From assembly GCA_027452145.1 (NCBI GenBank), contig DAIDHB010000096.1:1-64000 (forward strand): 64,000 nt of DNA. The letters are read 5' to 3'. Under the pieces are notes generated by a model, which made no database searches, was not told the origin of the DNA, and worked only from the letters and a program-made list of their open reading frames with translations. Positions 1 through 8,022 of this stretch are shown here, in pieces; positions within the stretch are counted from its first letter, which is position 1; each line of letters begins with the position of its first letter. Made by a program: the position numbers and the translations under genes. The stretch comes from Planctomycetales bacterium (lineage in GTDB: Bacteria > Planctomycetota > Planctomycetia > Isosphaerales > Isosphaeraceae).

Positions 1-485
1 GAGGTGGCATGAGGGGGCTCCTTCCGGTGGCTCTGAAGGTCGTTTCCAACCACCAGGGTGCCGGGAGGCCCTCCCATGCTCAAGACGCTACAACTCGTTC
101 ATCGGGCACAGGTTATCACTATCTTCGCGGCATTCGGCTCAGTGCGATTAGAGGCATGAGAATCTCCGGTTGAAGCCTTCCGTTCCTCGCCATCCTAGCT
201 GCCTAAGGTCAGGACGACCAACTCGTGGTCTCTGGCTCCTTCCCATTTCTAGTGATGCCCGTTGTCGGATCGGGGAGTGTCGAAGAGATGGCCGGTTTTT
301 GACAATGCGAGATACGTTGGATGGCTGCTACCCTGTCCGAGAATGTCCGAGAACCCACTGGAAACGGCGCCAAAACACCGTAAAATCTAGACGACCCACG
401 CGCTAGAAAGGCTCGCGGACAGTTGCCGTAAGTCATTGGCGGTGTGGGGTTAAGGCGAGGTACGTGAGCGGCAAGGAATCGAGCA
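1..485. other. left-edge region without a recognisable gene
   Basis: No reading frame here resembles a known protein, and the frames that exist are short and lack a ribosome-binding site. A 9-base direct repeat (tgtccgaga) occurs at 334-342 and 344-352 with a one-base gap. Because the stretch ends at an orphan tRNA 3' half, it may be the decayed end of an integrated element lying to the left. That is inference only. Confidence 0.4.
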
Positions 486-537
486 TTCTCCGGCCTGTCA
501 CGCCGGAGGTTGCGGGTTCGAGCCCCGTCATCCTCGC
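486..537 (+). tRNA. tRNA-Asp (GTC) 3' half, probably a remnant or att site
   Basis: The anticodon arm (stem 490-494/502-506, loop CTGTCAC with anticodon GTC at 497-499) and the T arm (512-516/524-528, loop TTCGAGC) fold perfectly. The 3' acceptor strand CATCCTC (529-535) is followed by G536, the usual discriminator of tRNA-Asp. The 5' part does not match. A partner GAGGATG is needed, but upstream there is only GAGG followed by unrelated bases, and no D arm of normal size can be drawn. A complete tRNA is therefore unlikely. A 3' tRNA half alone is the classic trace of tRNA-targeting integration, although a decayed tRNA gene is also possible. Confidence 0.6.
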
Positions 538-540
538 TAA

Positions 541-992
541 TCTTCTCGCCCTCCCTGCCCTTCGCTTCGCTTCTCTCCGCTTCCCCCCGGCGTCGGCGAG
601 CCGATCCCGAAGATTCCAGGCCGGGTTCCTCTGGGCTCGAATTCGGCAGCAACTCCTCGTCGTTCTCCAGCCGTCGTCGACATCGACTGGAAGCGCATTC
701 GTCGGGCCCCGGTCTTCGCCGCGGGCCCGGTATCTGGTTTACCCCAGTTCACCAGCGGCCGACGAGGAACCAAATTCCCGGAGCCGTAAATTCTTTCGCG
801 GCGGCGGCGCTTCCACCTCCTTCCCGATGGACTTGGTGCGCGGGTGGACTTGATGCACGGTCGAGAATCCCATAATAATTCTGTCTGTGTTTCGGGCGGC
901 GCGCAGCGGCGCATGCTGTTGACGGCGGGAGAACCAGGCCCGGTCTGATCGACGCGATTCGGTCGGCCGGCCACGGAGGTGCCAGGCGCAAG
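541..992. other. intergenic region upstream of pdaD
   Basis: No gene is supported in this stretch; the long minus-strand frame crossing it is an antisense shadow of pdaD. A weak promoter-like pair is present: TTGATG at 850-855 and CATAAT at 871-876, with a 15-base spacer that is shorter than ideal. Confidence 0.4.
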
Positions 993-1538
993 ATGTACGT
1001 ACCCACGAAATTGTTCTTCACGAAGGGCGTCGGGACGCACCGCGAAAAGTTGACCAGCTTCGAGCTGGCACTGCGTGACGCCCGGATCGCCTGCTACAAC
1101 CTCGTCCGCGTCTCGAGCATCTTCCCGCCCAATTGCAAGGAAATCTCGGTCGACGAGGGCCTCAAGCAGCTCCAGCCCGGACAGATCGTCCACGTGGTCA
1201 TGAGCGAGAGCGCGACGGCCGAGCCGAACCGGCTTGTCGCCGCCAGCGTCGGCGTGGCGATCCCCCGCGACCGGAGCCTCTTCGGTTACCTATCCGAGCA
1301 CCACGCCTACGGCCAGACGGCCAAGACCGCCGCGGATTATGCCGAGGATCTCGCCGCCGAGATGCTCGCGACGATCCTCGGGGTCGAGTTCAACCCAAAT
1401 AGCTCCTGGGACGAGAAGCGAGAGATCTGGAAGATCGCCGACGTCTTCTACAAGACCAAGGAGATCACCCAGACCGCCGTCGGCCACAAGGACGGGCTTT
1501 GGACCACCGTCGTGGCCGCCGCCATCCTCCTCCCCTGA
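993..1538 (+). CDS. pdaD: pyruvoyl-dependent arginine decarboxylase
   Basis: This 181-residue protein fits the PdaD/PvlArgDC family, cytosolic enzymes that decarboxylate arginine to agmatine with a pyruvoyl cofactor made by self-cleavage. The processing site is visible as [11 protein letters not shown], with the Ser-Ser pair at residues 41-42. Cleavage there would leave a short beta chain and a pyruvoyl-capped alpha chain. The family motif GVAIPRD and a conserved C-terminal region are also present, and the length is normal. GGAGG lies about 12 bases before the ATG. The next gene, 92 bases downstream on the same strand, is a deoxyhypusine-synthase-like enzyme, so the pair probably forms a polyamine module. 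Pyruvoyl enzymes of this fold can also act on ornithine, so the exact substrate is inferred. Confidence 0.88.
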   Translation: MYVPTKLFFTKGVGTHREKLTSFELALRDARIACYNLVRVSSIFPPNCKEISVDEGLKQLQPGQIVHVVMSESATAEPNRLVAASVGVAIPRDRSLFGYLSEHHAYGQTAKTAADYAEDLAAEMLATILGVEFNPNSSWDEKREIWKIADVFYKTKEITQTAVGHKDGLWTTVVAAAILLP

Positions 1539-1629
1539 ACGATCCCGCCCCTCCGCTCACGCTCGCCGCCGGCCGGCAGCCGTCGGGACGGCGGCGAGCG
1601 ACAACCCCCCACGTCCTGGCGCCTGCACA

Positions 1630-2769
1630 ATGAATGAAGATTTTCTGAAGACGATCAGCCAGCATCGGATCGCGCCGCCGGCGGTCACTGGCTCCGAGAC
1701 GGTCGCCGACCTGGTCGACGGCGCCTTCTCCAGCTACAATGCCGGCCGGCTCCGCGAGGTGTGCCGCGTCTTCACCCAGAAGCTCCTCCAGCCCGATTGC
1801 ACGGTCGGGCTGACGCTCTCTGGGGCGCTCACGCCCGCCGGGCTGGGGATGAGCTGCCTGATCCCGCTGATCCGGGCCGGCTTCGTCGACTGGATCGTCT
1901 CGACCGGGGCGAACCTGTACCACGACACGCATTACGCGCTCGACCTGCCCCTGCACCAGAGCCGCCCCAACCTCGACGACTACGAGCTCCGGCAGCACGA
2001 CATCATCCGGATCTACGACATCGTCTTCGACTACTCGACGCTGCTCGACACGGATGCCTTCTACCGCGAGTTGATCGCCGACGAGGCCTTTGCGCGGCCG
2101 ATGGGGACCGCTGAGTTCCACCACGAGGTCGGGCGCTACCTCCACGGACGGGCCCAGGCCCTCGGCCGGCCCGCGCAGAGCCTCCTGGCCGCCGCCTACG
2201 AGGCGGACGTGCCGATCTTCACCTCCAGCCCGGCGGACAGCTCGATCGGGATGAACCTCGCGGCCGTGAGCCTCAAGGGCGGCCGGATGCAGATCGACAC
2301 CCTGCGCGACGTGAACGAGACGGCCGCGATCGTGTATGCCGCCAAGCGCGAGGGGGGCAAGTCGGGCGTGCTGATCCTCGGCGGCGGCAGCCCCAAGAAC
2401 TTCATCCTCCAGACCGAGCCCCAGATCCAGGAGGTCCTCGGCCTGGCCGAGAGCGGTCACGACTACTTCCTCCAGGTTACCGACGCCCGGCCCGACACTG
2501 GCGGCCTCTCGGGAGCCACCGCCAGCGAGGCCATGACCTGGGGCAAGGTCGACCCCGACAAGCTGCCCGATTCGGTCACCTGCTACACCGATTCGACCCT
2601 CGCCCTGCCGCTCCTGACCGCCTACGCCCTGGCGCGGCACGAACCCAGGCCGCTCCGTCGGCTCTACCGCCGCCGGGAACAGGATTACGGGCGACTCCGA
2701 TCGGCCTACGAGGAGCGCATCGCCGGCGGCTCGGATCGGCCCACCGAACGCGGCGGCCGGGCAAGTTGA
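1630..2769 (+). CDS. speY: deoxyhypusine synthase-like protein (SpeY type, homospermidine synthase candidate)
   Basis: The 379-residue product belongs to the deoxyhypusine synthase family. The Rossmann-type motifs VSTGANL and LGGGSPKNF and the C-terminal block SWGK-like TWGKV are present, with the lysine that forms the enzyme-imine intermediate at residue 306. Bacteria lack the eIF5A substrate. Family members studied in cyanobacteria (SpeY) make sym-homospermidine from putrescine using NAD. The gene follows the arginine decarboxylase, so both probably act in one route from arginine to a polyamine. No agmatinase is in the window to supply putrescine. ATG 1630 was chosen because the family N-terminus begins there; the frame stays open upstream only because it runs through pdaD in another register. 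Confidence is high for the family and moderate for the reaction. Confidence 0.82.
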   Translation: MNEDFLKTISQHRIAPPAVTGSETVADLVDGAFSSYNAGRLREVCRVFTQKLLQPDCTVGLTLSGALTPAGLGMSCLIPLIRAGFVDWIVSTGANLYHDTHYALDLPLHQSRPNLDDYELRQHDIIRIYDIVFDYSTLLDTDAFYRELIADEAFARPMGTAEFHHEVGRYLHGRAQALGRPAQSLLAAAYEADVPIFTSSPADSSIGMNLAAVSLKGGRMQIDTLRDVNETAAIVYAAKREGGKSGVLILGGGSPKNFILQTEPQIQEVLGLAESGHDYFLQVTDARPDTGGLSGATASEAMTWGKVDPDKLPDSVTCYTDSTLALPLLTAYALARHEPRPLRRLYRRREQDYGRLRSAYEERIAGGSDRPTERGGRAS

Positions 2770-2805
2770 CGGCCGAGGACCTTGCGTCGTCCCGGAGGAC
2801 CAGTC

Positions 2806-3855
2806 ATGTCCGGCTCTCCGCGCACGCGCGTCATACGCGTCGATCCGGATCGTCCCGACCCTTCGGCCCTCGATGAGGCGGCCGAGATCCTGACGCGAAA
2901 GGGACTCGTCGCATTCGCGACCGAGACCGTCTACGGCCTCGGCGCCATCGCGACCGAGCCGGACGCCGTCGCGCGGATCTTCGCCGCCAAGGGACGGCCC
3001 GCGATCAATCCGCTGATCGTCCACGTGGCGGGAATTGACCAGGCGCGCGTGTGCGTCTCCGGCTGGCCGGACGAGGCCAGCGTCCTGGCATCGCGGTTCT
3101 GGCCTGGCCCGCTGACGATGGTGCTGCCGCGGTCAACCCTCATCCCCGACGTCGTGACGGCCGGCCGATCGACGGTCGGCCTGCGGTGCCCGGCGGAAAA
3201 GGTGGCGCTCGGCCTGATCGAACGGTGCGGCCGGCCGCTCGCCGCCCCGAGCGCGAACCGATCGAACCGGATCTCGCCGACCCGGGCCGAGCACGTCCTC
3301 GCCGACCTCGACGGCCGGGTCGACCTGATCCTCGACAGCGGGCCGACGGCGCTAGGCCTCGAGTCGACGGTGCTCGACCTGTCGGGTGCGTCTCCCCACC
3401 TGCTGCGGCCGGGTCCGATCGCGATCGCCGAGATCGAGGCGGCGTTGGGGGGCAGTCGCGTGACCGCTCTGTCGGCGGGCGCCGCGGCGGAGCGCCCGCT
3501 GAGCCCCGGCCAACTGGCTATCCACTACGCGCCTCGGACCCCGGCCTATCGGATCGATTCCACCGGCGAGCTGGCCGGATTGCCCGCCTCGCTCGACCCC
3601 CTGGCGTTGATCCTCGTCGGGCCGGCCGAAGCTCCGGACACCGACCGCGCCAGAGCCTGCTTCGTCCTGGAATCGCCCGCGACCGCCTCGCGCCGGCTGT
3701 ATGACGTTCTGCACCATTGCGACGCGATGCAACCGGCCGGGATCGTCGTGGTCATGCCTCCCGACCGGCCGGAGTGGCTGGCTGTCCGCGATCGGCTGAT
3801 CCGGGCCACACGACCGCTCGCCGATCGCGGGACGACGGACGACCTATTCAAATAG
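2806..3855 (+). CDS. tsaC: L-threonylcarbamoyladenylate synthase (Sua5/YciO/YrdC)
   Basis: This is a 349-residue Sua5-type protein, which makes threonylcarbamoyl-AMP from threonine, bicarbonate and ATP for the t6A37 tRNA modification. The YrdC domain fills roughly residues 10-205, with KGRPAINPLIVHV, the LAAPSANRSN motif and GLESTVLDLSG. The smaller Sua5 C-terminal domain follows from about 225, so this is the long Sua5 form and not the short TsaC. GGAGG at 2794-2798 sits before ATG 2806, which favours this start over an in-frame codon at 2782. The 3' end overlaps the convergent ruvB by 12 bases. Confidence 0.9.
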   Translation: MSGSPRTRVIRVDPDRPDPSALDEAAEILTRKGLVAFATETVYGLGAIATEPDAVARIFAAKGRPAINPLIVHVAGIDQARVCVSGWPDEASVLASRFWPGPLTMVLPRSTLIPDVVTAGRSTVGLRCPAEKVALGLIERCGRPLAAPSANRSNRISPTRAEHVLADLDGRVDLILDSGPTALGLESTVLDLSGASPHLLRPGPIAIAEIEAALGGSRVTALSAGAAAERPLSPGQLAIHYAPRTPAYRIDSTGELAGLPASLDPLALILVGPAEAPDTDRARACFVLESPATASRRLYDVLHHCDAMQPAGIVVVMPPDRPEWLAVRDRLIRATRPLADRGTTDDLFK

Positions 3856-4947
3856 CCGGCGCTGGGGGTCGAACAGGGGAAATTCCTCCTGGACCGGCGG
3901 TGGCGCGGGGAGCCCGAGATGCAGGTAGGCGGCCGCGGTGGCCTGTCGGCCGCGGGGCGTCCGGACGACGTATTCCCGCCGCAACAGATAGGGCTCGACC
4001 TCGTCCTTGAGGGTGTCGACGGCCACGCTCATCGTTGCCGAGAGGGCTTCGACGCCGGTCGGGCCGCCGTTGAATACCCGGATCAGGGTCTCCAGATAGC
4101 GACGATCCTGCCGGTCGAGCCCCTCAGCGTCGACCTCCTGCATGTCGAGTGCGTCGCGGGCGACCGACAGGCTGATGTGCCCGTCGGCGCGGGCGAGCGA
4201 GTAGTCGCGAACCCATCGCAGGCGGGCGTTTGCGATCCGCGGCGTCCCCCGGCTGCGGGCGGCCAGCTCCCAGGCGGCCTCCTGGACGATCGTGGCACGC
4301 AGCTTCGCCGCGTTGGTGGTGATGATCATCGCCAGGTCGTCGGTGTCGTAGAACTCCAGGTGCTCGTGGATGCCGAAGCGCTCACGGAGCGGGGCCGAGA
4401 GCATCCCGCTCCGCGTCGTGGCGCCGATGATCGTGAACTTCTTGAGCGGCAGGTTGATCGTCCGGGCCGACATCCCCTCGCCGAGGACGACGTCCACCCG
4501 GAAGTCCTCCATGACCGGGTAGATGAACTCCTCGACGGCGCTCGGCAGGCGGTGGATCTCGTCGATGAAGAGGATGGAGCCCTCGGCCGCGTTGGTCAGG
4601 TAGGGCATCACGTCCATCTTCTTGTCGAGCGCCGCCCCGCTGGTGATGTTCAGCTCGACCCCCAGCTCGTTGTGCAGCACGGTGGCAAACGTCGTCTTGC
4701 CCAGCCCCGGCGGGCCGTCGAACAGGATATGGGGCAGGGGCTCGCCTCGTTTGCGGGCGGCCTCGAGGCTGATCGCCAGCCGCTCGGCGACCCCGCGCTG
4801 GCCGACGATCTCCTGGAGCCGCTGGGGACGCAGCTTCTCGTCGGGGTCGACGGGCAGCTCGGCACGCGCCGCGTCCGGAGACGGGCCGCCCCTTTCGGGC
4901 CCGTTGTCATCGCGATCCGGTGTCCCTCGAATGATCGCCTCGCGCAT
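3844..4947 (-). CDS. ruvB: Holliday junction branch migration helicase RuvB
   Basis: RuvB is the hexameric AAA+ motor that drives branch migration of Holliday junctions bound by RuvA. The 367-residue protein shows Walker A GPPGLGKTT (lysine 84), Walker B FIDEIHRL, sensor motif GATTRSGMLSAPLRERFG and the C-terminal winged helix ending in RTPRGRQATAAAY. ATG 4947 was chosen because GAGGG lies nine bases upstream; a TTG at 4962 is also in frame. It follows ruvA by 49 bases on the same strand, the usual ruvAB order. No ruvC is in the window. Confidence 0.95.
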   Translation of the reverse strand: MREAIIRGTPDRDDNGPERGGPSPDAARAELPVDPDEKLRPQRLQEIVGQRGVAERLAISLEAARKRGEPLPHILFDGPPGLGKTTFATVLHNELGVELNITSGAALDKKMDVMPYLTNAAEGSILFIDEIHRLPSAVEEFIYPVMEDFRVDVVLGEGMSARTINLPLKKFTIIGATTRSGMLSAPLRERFGIHEHLEFYDTDDLAMIITTNAAKLRATIVQEAAWELAARSRGTPRIANARLRWVRDYSLARADGHISLSVARDALDMQEVDAEGLDRQDRRYLETLIRVFNGGPTGVEALSATMSVAVDTLKDEVEPYLLRREYVVRTPRGRQATAAAYLHLGLPAPPPVQEEFPLFDPQRRLFE

Positions 4948-4996
4948 CGGTCGGTCCCTCAAGACTGGCTCGGTGCCCGGCCCGCACCGTCGGGGT

Positions 4997-5647
4997 TCAT
5001 CGGCTCTGCTGGTAGATCGCTTCGATCATATCGGCCACGGACTTGAACTTCTTCTTCCCGGCGAGGGCGCGGTCGATCGCCGCCCGGGCCTGGCTCTCGG
5101 AATGGCCGACCGACAGCAAGGCGGCATAAGTGTCGCGGATCACGTCGGGCTCGGCGTTCTCGGGTGCGCCGTTGGCCTGGGCGGCCGTGGCCGTCGAGGT
5201 CGAGTCCTGGCCGACGATCAGCGCGTACTTGCCGACCTTGCGGCGGAGCTTGGCGACGATCCGCTCGGCCGTGGCCTCGCCGATGCCCGGGAAGGTCGCG
5301 AGCAGCTTCACGTCCTGATCCTGGATCATCCGCGCCAGCTCGCGCACCGGCCGCACCATCGCCCGCAGCGCCTTCCGCACGCCGACGCCGTCGACCGAGC
5401 AGAAGACGTCGAAGAACTCGCGATCGATCGGCGAGAGGAAGCCGATCAGCCGCGGGATCATCCGGCCCACCATCCCCCCGCCCTCGATGTAGAACAGCGT
5501 GTGCAGTTCCATCGGCTCGCCGAGCCGGGACTGGATCGTCCGGCGCGTGTGCTCCGGGATCAGCACCTCGATCTCGAACGGGTCGACTCGCAAGGTCACC
5601 GCCTCGTCGGCGACTGCCTCGACGATGCCCCGGATCTTCGTCAGCAT
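4997..5647 (-). CDS. ruvA: Holliday junction DNA helicase subunit RuvA
   Basis: RuvA binds the four-way junction as a tetramer and recruits RuvB. The 216-residue product starts [12 protein letters not shown], has the OB-fold N-terminal domain, a helix-hairpin-helix centre ([17 protein letters not shown]) and a C-terminal domain III that contacts RuvB ([16 protein letters not shown]). The start at 5647 agrees with the family N-terminus and has GGAAAGGA about a dozen bases upstream. The open frame runs further upstream without homology. It heads the ruvAB pair. Confidence 0.93.
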   Translation of the reverse strand: MLTKIRGIVEAVADEAVTLRVDPFEIEVLIPEHTRRTIQSRLGEPMELHTLFYIEGGGMVGRMIPRLIGFLSPIDREFFDVFCSVDGVGVRKALRAMVRPVRELARMIQDQDVKLLATFPGIGEATAERIVAKLRRKVGKYALIVGQDSTSTATAAQANGAPENAEPDVIRDTYAALLSVGHSESQARAAIDRALAGKKKFKSVADMIEAIYQQSR

Positions 5648-6276
5648 CGCTACGACCGTCCTTTCCCGCAGGCCGATGGCTTCTGATACTTTGTTCAGGT
5701 ATTTTGCCCGATTCCCATCGCCATTGCAAGGGAGATGGGGATTGCCCGACAGGGGTCGAGACGAGTATACCTTCCTCGCGATGCGGAGAGGCCGTCGTCC
5801 CGACTTCGCGATGACGCCGCCCCCCGCATCAAGTCGCTCTCGGATCGCCCCCGAGGCGGGGCCGCGGACAGGCTGGACGATTCCGACCACCCCCTCGATG
5901 CGGGCCGCTTCTGCCTCCGAGAGCCTCCGGACGCCGCGCCCACTCCCGACCCGACGCGCGGGCGGTGCGCCGCTCCTCGGAATTCGACGAGGCCGACGTC
6001 GAACCCGAGGTCATCGCGAAAAAATCGTGAAAACCCTCGGGATTTCGTCGGTAGTCATCACTGTAATTTACACATCCCGAATTATCAATATCATAACTTA
6101 ACGGCCATCGAGTTCGCCGATCGTCCCGAATCCTCCCGAAAATACGAGAAAAAAAGGCGATTCGCACCAAAGGATCTCTTCCAAAAGCATGAAGAACTGG
6201 TATGAATTGACGAAGGGACCGGTTGACTCATGCCGGTCGGACTCAAGCGTAGATGTCTTGGAGTGAGGTGAGACCG
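5648..6276. other. divergent intergenic region with an AT-rich core
   Basis: No gene is supported here. Roughly 6030-6210 is clearly richer in A and T than the surrounding DNA and includes a promoter-like pair listed separately. A small inverted repeat (GACCGG 6217-6222, CCGGTC 6232-6237) flanks TTGACT just ahead of the H1-like gene. Confidence 0.5.
6067..6094 (+). promoter_or_regulatory. candidate promoter of the H1-like gene
   Basis: TTTACA (6067-6072) and TATCAT (6089-6094) are separated by 16 bases, each matching five of six bases of the housekeeping sigma consensus. The pair lies in the AT-rich core, and a start near 6101 would give a leader of about 175 bases before ATG 6277. Confidence 0.4.
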
Positions 6277-6741
6277 ATGGCGGTGAAGAAAGCCTCGACA
6301 CCGAAGACCAGCAGCACGCCGAAGGCCGCAAGCACCAAGAAGGCCGCGGCAACCAAGAAGACCACGACCACCAAGAAGGCGCCTGCCGCCAAGAAGGCGC
6401 CCGCCGCCAAGAAGGCACCTGCCAAGAAGGCGCCTGCGAAGAAGGCCGTCGCCAGCAAGACTGGCACGGTGAAGCTGTCCGATGCCCAGACCCGCGTCCT
6501 GGGCGCCGTCCAGCAGGCTCCCGAGGCGGGCTACGCGGCCGGCAAGGGAGAGGCCAAGATCCTGGAGTCGCTCCTCAAGAAGAAGCTGATCAAGCGGGGC
6601 AAGAAGGTCGACGGCGCCGCCCGCTACCTGGCCACCAAGGCTGGCGCGAAGCACGTCCCCGCGGCCGCCGCCCCGAGCATCCCCAGCCCCCCCGCCGCGC
6701 CGGAGGCAACCGTCACTCCGTCGGTCGTCGCCCCGGCCTGA
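6277..6741 (+). CDS. lysine/alanine-rich histone H1-like DNA-binding protein
   Basis: This 154-residue protein has two parts. Residues 1-60 are low-complexity and strongly basic, built of repeated KKAPA/AKKAP units like eukaryotic H1 tails and chlamydial Hc proteins. Residues 63-130 form a compact region (LSDAQTRVLGAVQQAPEAG, then SLLKKKLIKRGKKVDGAARY) that reads like a small winged helix. A proline/alanine-rich tail ends the protein. The likely role is nonspecific DNA binding and nucleoid compaction, inferred from composition. ATG 6277 was chosen over 6253 because GAGGTGAG lies just upstream. The repeats are also visible in the DNA as gccaagaaggcgcc-like units. Confidence 0.75.
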   Translation: MAVKKASTPKTSSTPKAASTKKAAATKKTTTTKKAPAAKKAPAAKKAPAKKAPAKKAVASKTGTVKLSDAQTRVLGAVQQAPEAGYAAGKGEAKILESLLKKKLIKRGKKVDGAARYLATKAGAKHVPAAAAPSIPSPPAAPEATVTPSVVAPA

Positions 6742-6764
6742 TCGAGGTGGACCGCACGGTACGC

Positions 6765-6810
6765 CCGCCGTCCCCCGGGTTCGCCCCTCGGCGCCTCCGG
6801 GGGACGGCGG
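6765..6810 (+). terminator. strong hairpin terminator after the H1-like gene
   Basis: A perfect 14-bp stem (6765-6778 with 6797-6810, CCGCCGTCCCCCGG) encloses an 18-base loop 24 bases after the stop codon and is followed by a C/T-rich run. It fits an intrinsic terminator. The rest of the 337-base gap to the next gene (6811-7078) shows no gene. Confidence 0.6.
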
Positions 6811-7078
6811 TCACTTCTTCCCCGGCCGAACCTCCTCCGATCGATCGCAACGTCCTCCGTCGGCTCCTTTCCTCTCGCTCGCGGCTCAGGTCGACTTGGC
6901 GGATCCGCCAGTGCCGGATAAGATCCCGCCCGGCGTTCAGTCCCTCTCGGCCGCGAACCGCGGCTGATCGACCACTCGACCGACGGGATGGATCCCGACC
7001 TCGGTCATCTCCCCGGGTGGTACGGAAAGGGCAGACGCGACAAATTCCACGTCCTTGCCAGGAGCGGGTCACTCAGAC

Positions 7079-7807
7079 ATGGATGTCGAGTCGCCTCGAA
7101 AATCTCGACGCCAGGGTCGTCTGAGGCCGCTGGTCACCGCGCTCGTGATCGCTTGCGCTGGCTGCTCGACGTACATCGGCACCACGCCGAGGAGCTTCCT
7201 GCGCCACGCCAAATCCAACCCCGATCCAAATCTGCGATACATCGCCTACGCCAGGCTCGGCGAGTCCGAGCGGTATGACGACGACGAGGAAAAGTCGGAG
7301 GCGATCCGGACGCTCGTCACCAAGCTCGAGGAAGGCCGCGAGCCCATGGCGACGCGGATGGTGATCATCCGGAGCCTGGGACGGCTCGGGGATCCCCGGG
7401 CGCGCAACGCTGTCGCGAAGGTGGTGAACAACGCGAACGCCGAGCCGATGCTGCGCGTCGAGGCCTATCGGGCTCTCGGCCGGGTCGGATCGTCGGAGGA
7501 CGCCATGACCCTGGTGCGGATCATGAACACCGACCAGCTCGAGGATTGCCGGATCGCCGCGATCGAGGGGATCGCGGCGCTTAAATCGCGCGATCCTCGG
7601 ATCTACGACGTCCTGATCGAGGGGATGGAGAACGAGGACCCCGCCATCCGGCTTCAGTCCTATCGCGCCCTCAAGTACATCACCGAAAAGGACCCGGGCA
7701 ATCGCCCCGAGGACTGGCGTCGGGCGCTCAAGCCCGAGCTCCAGCAGGCCGCGAAGCCGGCCGTCGCAGCCGGGAACGCACCAGCCCAGTCGCCCGGCCC
7801 GCGCTGA
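7079..7807 (+). CDS. HEAT-repeat lipoprotein, function unknown
   Basis: The 242-residue protein begins with a basic stretch and a hydrophobic segment ending in a lipobox-like site (ALVIACAGCS, cysteine near residue 29), so it is probably a lipoprotein. The rest is a string of about four HEAT/PBS-lyase-like helical repeats, for example TRMVIIRSLGRLGDPRARNA, LRVEAYRALGRVGSSEDA and IRLQSYRALKYITE. The C-terminal 25 residues are alanine/proline rich. Such repeats usually form a protein-binding surface; no enzyme motif is seen. ATG 7079 has GGAG upstream at the usual distance. Neighbours give no clear functional clue. Confidence 0.7.
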   Translation: MDVESPRKSRRQGRLRPLVTALVIACAGCSTYIGTTPRSFLRHAKSNPDPNLRYIAYARLGESERYDDDEEKSEAIRTLVTKLEEGREPMATRMVIIRSLGRLGDPRARNAVAKVVNNANAEPMLRVEAYRALGRVGSSEDAMTLVRIMNTDQLEDCRIAAIEGIAALKSRDPRIYDVLIEGMENEDPAIRLQSYRALKYITEKDPGNRPEDWRRALKPELQQAAKPAVAAGNAPAQSPGPR

Positions 7808-8022
7808 GATGCGGCGGCACGTCCGTTGCGATTGTTCGATGGCGTGCGACCTCATGCGCCGAGGCTGCCGGCCTGTCGTCCCGGCCGCGCCCGGGGTTAA
7901 GATGCTGGTTTGCTCCGCATCGGGGACGAACCGCGAGCGGGCCGCAAGTGTCGAAAAGGGGCGCGCCGTACGCCCCGGCGGCCTGCGCCTCGATCACCTG
8001 ATTCAGCCGTTAATGTGAATCC

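Noticed and set aside
461-536. A complete functional tRNA-Asp
   Set aside because: The 5' acceptor strand pairs in only four positions with the 3' strand, and the D arm cannot be folded with a normal loop; only the 3' half is supported.
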